Notes under the pieces: generated by a model
The model's database searches: none
The model's input: only the letters and a program-made list of their open reading frames with translations
What the model was told of the DNA's origin: nothing
Part shown: positions 57,481-64,000 of the stretch, piece by piece
Layout of the letters: each line of letters begins with the position of its first letter
How positions within the stretch are numbered: position 1 is the stretch's first letter
Origin: Mycogone perniciosa
Lineage: Eukaryota > Ascomycota > Sordariomycetes > Hypocreales > Hypocreaceae
Assembly (NCBI GenBank): GCA_025331125.1
Contig: JAOALB010000053.1
Span: forward strand, 1-64,000
DNA length: 64,000 nt
Direction of reading: 5' to 3'
Position numbers and translations under genes: made by a program

Positions 57481-60050
57481 GGTGTTTGTTGGTGGAATGG
57501 CGGAGGTTTCGGCTTTGCTTTTCGGTCTGGTGTATGGGGAACATGGTTTGCGTGCATACACTACGAGTTGACGAAAAATGAACGTCGACGCTCGATCTTT
57601 GGTCATAGACACCGGTCGATAAGCAATTAAGAAAAAAGTTGCATTGTCTTGGGCCCCATTTCTTGGTTCTTGGAACACGTTTCGACTTCATTATACCGTG
57701 AGAGAGGAACTTACAGGCTTCACGGTTGTCGAGTCAAACTATCAAGGTATCCGCAAGGTGATTCATTTAGGGAGAGATGACGAAGGGACATTGATGGAAC
57801 CTTGTCATCCTCGATTGACAACGACAAGGCTGACCGAGCGCCAAATTCGCCTAGCTCGGTTGACCAGGGTTATGGATGATGTCGCTGTCATTCGTAGACG
57901 AGGCTTGGGTATGGAGTAGTGATGGATACTATTGCTGACGTGATCTCGATCGTGCGGCTCACCTGGGCAAACCATGATATAATTAATGCATCTTGATCCC
58001 GGAGATGCGACGCGACGGCCGTACTCGTACATTCTCAGGAGCCCAGGACACGGCGCAAATATCCAGGCGGGCGCTCAATGGTGATATGACACCATCCTAT
58101 AGGCCACCTTCTACTTCGGTGTGACGATGGTGAGATATTAAATTAGGCTGTAATATTCACGGCACATCTTCGTCAATAATGATATCTGCGCATACGCAAT
58201 CATAACCGCACAACGTTTGTCACAATCTATTAATGAATCAATGACTTGAGCGATTAAGAATGAAGGTCCTAACGACCAAAAGTGCGAGGAAATGGGTGCA
58301 AGACATATCGGCGCAAAAAATGGACTGGACCTACCTGTCATTGACTCACCAGCGGGATCCATAGCCTGACCACGGGTTCACTGGTAATAACCGGGAGTGG
58401 CCATGGAGACCGATCCATCCACTGTTCATGCGATCAGGAGCGAAGAATTGACAGGGTGCGAGTGTGTGGGGTTCATTTGGTGTCACTAATAAGTGATATG
58501 CTACTCCGTACATTTCATTACTACTACGTGTGTATTACGCCAGACTCAGATGTGGTTCCTTGCATAGAGGCCACTATTATCACATACCTTTGCCCTCCTG
58601 GTCGCCTAGTAGACGTCTAATAACCATGTATGTACGAAGTACGAGGCCAAGGGAGGCAGCTGGCTACGACAGTCGGCTACAGGAAATATGTCCGCTCTGA
58701 GCATCGTCAAGGACGAATAGAGACACGTTCCATCCGTCCCGAACAGCCACTCGGATTTCTGCGCCCCTTTGGTCTCACGCAGGTCTCTCTATCTGCTTCT
58801 GCGAGGATTCGGCGGCTCCGTGATGACCGGACATGCGATACGCAATAATACCACTACTCCCTCAACAAGGTACCCAGTCATGTCGTAGGCTGGTGAGTGA
58901 CCCGGAACCTAGTCAGCCCCAAAGGTGGCCTTGTGGTCACGCATTCAACCAATTGCACAATCATGCCGAGATGTTATGCTTGAGCCCATGCCCACATGGG
59001 GTCACACGTGAGGGCCATGGCCGTGTTTGGGGGGGAATATTCTCGTCGTTTTTGGCGTCACTCCGCACGGCACTGCCTGCAAGGAGGATGATAAGTGAAA
59101 AGTCCGAAGCACCTGTGTAGTAGTGTATACGTCTCGCTTTGGCTCCGGCTTCAAGTGCTACTGTATTATTACCTGGTTCCCTTGGGCAGTAGTAGTATCC
59201 ACGTAGCTTACGTTTTCATTGTCTCCTTTTGCGGTGTTGCAAGTTCTATATAAAGGTTCGAGCATGCATTTGCGAAATCCTGGCTCTGAGCAGAGGACTA
59301 AGGCATGGGTTGGTGCCTCTAATGCCTCTAATACCCCACTGCTCTCCAGCAGTGCCGCAGTGATCACTAAGTGCAGACCCTTCTGAAACTGCCTGCCTAC
59401 AGCGGCTCATCCCTCTCTTCCTTCCGGGTTCTCTTTCTCCTTCTCCTTCTCACTCACACACTCTCTCACACTCACACTCTCACACTCTCACTCTGTCCAC
59501 CGCCTGGAAGAGCTCTCCCTCCATGTTTCTTCCTTGCCTGCCACCAGTGACCAGACCAGTGACCAGGCCAGTGACCTCTGACCTCCATAGTGGAAAAGGC
59601 GTGGCGCTTTCAGCACTGTCGGCTCGCTGATTGGCCCCGCTCAGGCCCCTAACAGGCCTGCGCTAGTCGCCGAAAACCCGCCTTTCTAAACCTGCCTCTA
59701 GCTGAACTCTCCCTCCTTCAATTCTCTTGTCCTGGCTCTGGCTCTGGCTCTGCTGCTGGGAAACAATTTCTGTCAGGCCAGGTGCCTGGTTGGCCACTGT
59801 ACTCTGTACCTACACAGCACACAGCACACACACAGAGCACCGTCCATCCGCCCACCACCACCACTCAACCACTAATACATCATCACTCTTCAATAACCCA
59901 AGAAGCCCATTTTCCTCAACAGCACCCGCACACAAAAAAGAACGCTTCTCAAAATTTGCCCAAGCGTTGATTTCATCAAACTTGCTCGTTGTTGTCTTCT
60001 TTTTTACATGTTTCCATCCGGCCCAGACGTGTATTTTCGCAATCGACATC
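57481..60050. other. spacer upstream of the RING-PHD gene
   Basis: About 2.6 kb. The RPL43 3' flank lies at the left; no gene is recognised in the middle; the last 650 bp are pyrimidine-rich with CTCACAC-type repeats (59450-59495) and probably form the promoter and leader of the RING-PHD gene. TACGGAG-derived units occur near 58503 (CTACTCCGTAC) and 58630. Confidence 0.55.
59450..59495. repeat. CTCACAC-type low-complexity repeat
   Basis: Alternating CTCACA and CTCT units in the likely promoter of the downstream RING-PHD gene. Confidence 0.75.
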
Positions 60051-62027
60051 ATGTCTGAGCCTGAACAGTGCATCATATGTCTGGATCCGCTACCGCGCCC
60101 CTCGTCCTCGAATGAGGCGGGCAGCGAAGCGGCTGCCGACACCGCTAGAGCAGCAGTCGCCGACGCTGTTGACGACGACTCGAGCTACCTCAACGTGGTT
60201 GCAGCGCTCGATGGCTGCGATCACATCCTCCACGATGCGTGCATCCGATCATGGGCTCAGAAAACGAATACCTGTCCCATTTGCCGCAATCCGTTTCATT
60301 CTGTGCGTGTCTACAATGGTATCGATGGTACGTCCGCGCCCTCGTCCTGCAAGTCATGCATGCACCCACTGACTCGATTGGAACACACAGGTACCGCCAT
60401 CTCGACCTACGAAGTCAAAGACAAGAAACAAGTTGCCGAATTCGATGTCCAACAGTGGTTGGGCGAAAATCCAGAGGAGGAAGAGGAGGAATCCAACCCG
60501 TGCCCGATATGCAACTCTGCCGAGCGAGAGGACATCCTTCTTCTATGTGACAGCTGCGATGCAGTATATCATACGCATTGCATTGGCATCGACTACATCC
60601 CCGAGGGCGACTGGTATTGCATGGAGTGTGCCCATCTCTTTGAACTGACAGAGGAGCCCGGGCCTGGAATTGCGTCAGAGGCTGGAGCCGAGGCTCAGTT
60701 GGTACGCCCTCAACACCTTCGCCGGCCAGCTCCTCGAGGGAATCGGGGCTACCATGTTCGAACTCGCGCGCGCCTCAGAAGAGCACGTCGGCAGGCACGC
60801 AATGCCGAATGGCAAGGCGCCTGGGGGCAGTTCTCTGGTCGCTTCTATGAGATGAGCGACTTGGACCTCGACAACCACGACGAAGAGGACGAAGACCTAG
60901 AGCAGTATCGCAGGTTCCAGCAGTTGGATCGGCGAGAGCTGCAGCGGTGGCAACAGCGAATGAATATCGCACAACGCCTAGGCGCCCGTGAATTCTTCGC
61001 AAACAACATCCCACCGGAGATCAGTGAGCGTCTTCAGCCCGCACTACCACCGGTAGAAACGAGGGATGAGAGGCGAGCTTGGGGTGCACTTGATCGCGTC
61101 CGTGAGACGGAAGGCTCTAGTCCAGTCAACCGCAAGAGAAAGGCTCGATCCGTGACGGCGTCACCCGCAGAACCCCCCGCACAAGAGCCAGAGAGGAAAT
61201 TGAAACGTCCTCGGACCAGGCGACTGCCAACACATGGTGAAGCCTCGACCTCGGCGTCATCTCCAGCAACAGCTGGCCCATCAATTCGATGGACGAATGG
61301 ATCATCTTTGAGAAATGGCCAACTTAGCCGAGATGATCATGAACCGGCCTTGGTCGTATCATCTTTGTTAAAGGAGCTCGAACCGAATGCCCTGTCCGAG
61401 GATGAGGCGTCAGCCGCAACCTCCGCTTGGCGACCTCTTCACGAAGCTTCATCCCCAGCCATATCACCATCACCCTCAGCTTACAGCAGCCCTAGGGCTC
61501 TGTCCTTGACGCCGCCTCCGCTGCCTAGCGTGAACGGGCGGCCAACCTCTCCGACCTTATCACTCAGCACACACATCGAACCGGTGTACCCACCGGCGAA
61601 CTACTCGCCAACTCGTTTCAGCAGCAGCGACCACAGCGATTCGGAGTCACGGCCAGTGAGGCCAGAACCTCGGCATGAGAGTCGACATGAAAGTCGGCCA
61701 CTGGAGCTCCGTCAACCCCGACCGCGCCGCGCGCATCAAATACCACCTAATTCCAGCCCACCACGTGGAGGAGACGAAAGCTCAAGAAACACGATGTCAA
61801 CAGAGGAGAAGAGAAGTATTAATGACATCGTCAGGAACGCCTTGAGACCGCACTGGCGGGCTCAGAGGTTGACGACAGATCAGTATGCGACAATCAACCG
61901 TGATATATCGCGGAAGCTTTACGATGAAGTGAAGAATGCGTCTTCACTTGATGACAACACTCGGCGGATATGGGAGAAGAGAGCCACACAAGAGGTGGCT
62001 CAGGCAGTCTCCGAGCTTCAGGCTTGA
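60051..62027 (+). CDS. RING-PHD protein, PHRF1/Asr1-like
   Basis: Exons 60051-60327 and 60391-62027; 637 residues. The 63-nt intron (GTACGT...CACTGAC...ACACAG) keeps frame and has no stop, so a plain reading adds 21 false residues. Domains: RING-H2 from residue 7 (CIICLDPL, then CDHILHDAC and CPIC) with an acidic insert of about 45 residues between its first and second metal pairs; PHD finger at about 130-173 (CPIC, LLLCDSCDAVYHTHC, DWYCMEC); disordered Ser/Pro/Arg-rich middle; helical C-terminus (about 567-635, SINDIVRNALRPHWRAQRL). The RING-then-PHD order matches animal PHRF1 and yeast Asr1, which bind the phosphorylated Pol II C-terminal domain; Asr1 ubiquitylates Pol II. Open frame extends upstream to 59727 but is leader-like; ATG 60051 (MSEPEQC) directly precedes the RING. 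Confidence 0.88.
   Translation: MSEPEQCIICLDPLPRPSSSNEAGSEAAADTARAAVADAVDDDSSYLNVVAALDGCDHILHDACIRSWAQKTNTCPICRNPFHSVRVYNGIDGTSAPSSCKSCMHPLTRLEHTGTAISTYEVKDKKQVAEFDVQQWLGENPEEEEEESNPCPICNSAEREDILLLCDSCDAVYHTHCIGIDYIPEGDWYCMECAHLFELTEEPGPGIASEAGAEAQLVRPQHLRRPAPRGNRGYHVRTRARLRRARRQARNAEWQGAWGQFSGRFYEMSDLDLDNHDEEDEDLEQYRRFQQLDRRELQRWQQRMNIAQRLGAREFFANNIPPEISERLQPALPPVETRDERRAWGALDRVRETEGSSPVNRKRKARSVTASPAEPPAQEPERKLKRPRTRRLPTHGEASTSASSPATAGPSIRWTNGSSLRNGQLSRDDHEPALVVSSLLKELEPNALSEDEASAATSAWRPLHEASSPAISPSPSAYSSPRALSLTPPPLPSVNGRPTSPTLSLSTHIEPVYPPANYSPTRFSSSDHSDSESRPVRPEPRHESRHESRPLELRQPRPRRAHQIPPNSSPPRGGDESSRNTMSTEEKRSINDIVRNALRPHWRAQRLTTDQYATINRDISRKLYDEVKNASSLDDNTRRIWEKRATQEVAQAVSELQA
60328..60390 (+). 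other. stop-free 63-nt intron inside the RING-PHD gene
   Basis: Donor GTACGT, branch-like CTGAC near 60370, acceptor CACAG. Its removal joins GIDG to TAIS between RING and PHD. Confidence 0.78.
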
Positions 62028-63019
62028 TTGATCACGGACGGATACACATAGGAACGAGCATTTGGTCTGGCGTTTCAAGGCTTTTGTCGGCGGTCCATCT
62101 TATGGTTTGATACCCAAGCCTCATCAACGGCGGAATGCATTTGGGGACATTCAGGGTGTAACAGGAGTCGGAACCTTTTTTGCTTCATGTATCTTGCTTG
62201 TTATGCTGATTGAGCGACTCTGTGTAGCGAGTCTTGCCTTGAATATGTATCGTATTCTCATCACACGCAGCTTTGTGGGCCGAGCCTCTAGGGCTTAGAA
62301 ATTTCATGAAAGAATTCATCGACACATCAGTTCTGAGCGCGGTGCTCCGTACGTGGTGTGGCACTGTACTGCGCTGCGAGTTTAGCCATGGGTCCTGACG
62401 ACTCGTGGGGAGTTTACCGGCATAAAATTTCATGAGAAAATAAACGCCGATTGAAAACTCCTGACAAGAGCATCAAAAGCTTTGCCGCGCGTTTGGACAG
62501 TAGTAGTAATAGTATGCCGTCACCAACTTGCAGCTAGGTCAGACACGGGGAAAAAAGCTTCATCAAACGGTCGGCGACAGGCCAGAGTAGGTTATTTTGG
62601 ATTGGCATGTCAGCAGTATCTATCTAACAGGACCCGGTGGGAGTATTGCAGGCGCCGCTAGCGAAAAAGACTGCTTTGGGAGATTTCTCTCGGCACGCGT
62701 AAATGGTCAGGACGTTTTGGAGGCGAAACAGGTCTTGACGATAAGGAAATGGTGCCTTGAAGAGAAGAAAAAAAGATTTTCGTCGCAAGCCGTGGGAAAT
62801 TGGTGTTATGCCCTGCGCTTCTGATGCCTGAGGCAAAAACCTTTAGCGCCTCAAGGACAACCCAATTACGTAAGCTAAGAATTCTGTGAATGTGGGGGAA
62901 GTAGTACGTACCGCTGCGCTGTGAACGTCGAGCCACCAAAAAAGTTCGAGGCGCGAGGTTAAGAGGATATCCAAAGTGGTGCTTTGGCCTTCCGAAGCAA
63001 CCACAGGGAGAGCGCCGCC
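62028..63019. other. spacer between RING-PHD gene and mL46 gene
   Basis: About 1 kb containing the 3' flank of the RING-PHD gene and the promoter of the mL46 gene. One open frame at 62658-63152 on the minus strand overlaps the mL46 start and has no recognisable domain. Confidence 0.55.
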
Positions 63020-64000
63020 ATGTCAGCCTCAAGTAGAGGCAGCCGAGCCTTTCGAGGCGTTCTATCGTGTAGGGATCTCTCATGTAGGAATCAATTGGCC
63101 ATGGGCTAACTGGATGATCCAGCATCTTCAACGCTCTGCTCTCGATGCGCAACTAGCTATGCAGCATTGCCTCGATTCTACTCCTCCACTGCTGCGGCAG
63201 CTGTTGAGACATCTACCGCCAGTAGTCCTACACCGGTACCTTCAACACGAACACCGCCTCCTTATGATATCCGCTCCGGCCTCATCCTCACCCGGCCGCC
63301 CCTCTTGACCAGACGCCTGCACCCTTTCGAGAACGCCTACTTCTTTTACCAGAAGCGCCTGGAAGAGCGCCTGAACACCCCCTTCATTACCAGCATATAC
63401 TTCAAGCCCGACACTGCGACGCAGCTGGACTGGAATCTCAAGGTTAAGGAGCGTGGCGGTACCGTCGCCAAGGAGCTGGGTGTTTATCATGGCAAGAATT
63501 CCAAGGCCTGGGATGATGAGTTGAGGGTTGGCGACCAGCTGAGTACTCAGGAGAGCATGCTTGACAGCTTGCTCAAGGATTCGGAGGCTCGAGTCAGTGA
63601 TGATGCTGAAATCATTGCTCCTGAGGATGTGGTGCCTGTGGAGAGGCCCCTGGACAGAGTGACAGAGGCAGACAAGAAAGGCGATGTCAGGAGACTAGAT
63701 CGCCAGTTGGAGCAGACACTGTATCTCGTCGTCAAGGGCAAGGATGGCTGGGGTTTCCCAGCTGATATCATCCAGGATGAGAACCTTCATGAGGTAGGTC
63801 GTGTGGCGCAGTATTTCTCATTGAATCTGAGCTAACAAGGGATGACAGTGTGCGCAGAGGGTGCTGGACCAAGCTGCTGGTGTCAACATGAACACTTGGA
63901 TCGTTGGACGTGTGCCTGTTGCTCATCTTGTCACCCAGCCCGTTCTCGGCCCCGGCGGAGAGGTGCAGCAGAAGGGGCAGAAGACGTTCTTCTTGAAGGG
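63020..64000 (+). CDS. mrpl17: mitochondrial ribosomal protein mL46 (yeast MRPL17 family), partial
   Basis: Exons 63020-63068, 63123-63793 and 63849-64000, running off the right edge; 290 complete codons and two further bases are visible. The intron after exon 1 is 54 nt with CTAAC before its acceptor; a second donor at 63084 also fits the frame but would leave only 39 nt. The N-terminus is Ser/Arg/Ala-rich without acidic residues (MSASSRGSRAFRG), a mitochondrial presequence. Family features follow: RPPLLTRRLHPFENAYFFYQ, a variable middle, then TLYLVVKGKDGWGFPADII of the NUDIX-like fold that continues into exon 3 (VLDQAAGVNMNTWIVGRVP). mL46 is a structural subunit of the large mitochondrial ribosomal subunit; the catalytic Nudix glutamates are not expected. 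The 3' end lies outside the window. Confidence 0.88.

Noticed and set aside
59727..60050. N-terminal extension of the RING-PHD protein
   Set aside because: The frame is open but encodes Trp/Leu and His/Thr runs typical of a translated leader; ATG 60051 directly precedes the first RING cysteines.

Overview
The window is nuclear DNA from a filamentous ascomycete. Evidence: compact genes with 50-110 nt GT-AG introns carrying CTAAC/CTGAC-like branch sites, fungal versions of every recognisable protein, and long simple-repeat-rich spacers. Protein resemblance suggests Sordariomycetes, probably Hypocreales; this is an impression from family knowledge, not a search. I support 17 protein-coding genes, the last cut by the right edge. 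I saw no rRNA, tRNA, CRISPR array or intact transposon. Exon joins were deduced by reading frame, splice consensus and family alignment from memory, and none was tested against RNA.

Layout. 1-6284: no supportable gene. 6285-7582 (-): DUF7729-like surface glycoprotein. 10328-14492 (-): full-length ABCB/MDR exporter. 17715-18620 (+): SARAF-like ER calcium-entry regulator. 19067-21741 (-): BRE1 H2B ubiquitin ligase, divergent from 22219-23892 (+): BDP1 of TFIIIB. 24464-25994 (-): RAD23. 27169-28518 (-): four-TM protein of unknown function. 31304-32392 (-): mitochondrial-looking TPR protein, divergent from 32951-33881 (+): UTP16-like U3 snoRNP protein. 33882-41678: 7.8 kb without a supportable gene. 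41679-45191 (+): RING-PH-VWA protein of Far1/Ste5 architecture. 46062-46691 (-): NAD(P)H-dependent FMN reductase. 47979-49864 (-): CCT8. 51169-52142 (+): INO80-type coiled coil plus HMG box. 52507-54202 (-): RMD1/DUF155 protein. 54827-56323 (-): saccharopine-dehydrogenase-like oxidoreductase, divergent from 56826-57480 (+): ribosomal protein L43. 60051-62027 (+): RING-PHD protein (PHRF1/Asr1-like). 63020-64000 (+): mitochondrial ribosomal protein mL46, 3' end missing.

These are mostly conserved housekeeping genes (chromatin ubiquitylation and remodelling, Pol III initiation, ribosome biogenesis, protein folding and degradation) and do not form a pathway cluster. No backbone biosynthetic enzyme lies near the ABC exporter, so there is no sign of a secondary-metabolite cluster.

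The most interesting items are the RING-PH-VWA scaffold with a degenerate VWA metal site; a dispersed 7-nt element (TACGGAG) that occurs in tandem and as palindromes with Zn2Cys6-like CGG/CCG spacing and seems confined to non-coding DNA; two stop-free introns of length 3n that a plain ORF reading absorbs as protein; one GC-AG intron; and several 18-nt coding exons. I found no convincing previously undescribed multi-gene system.
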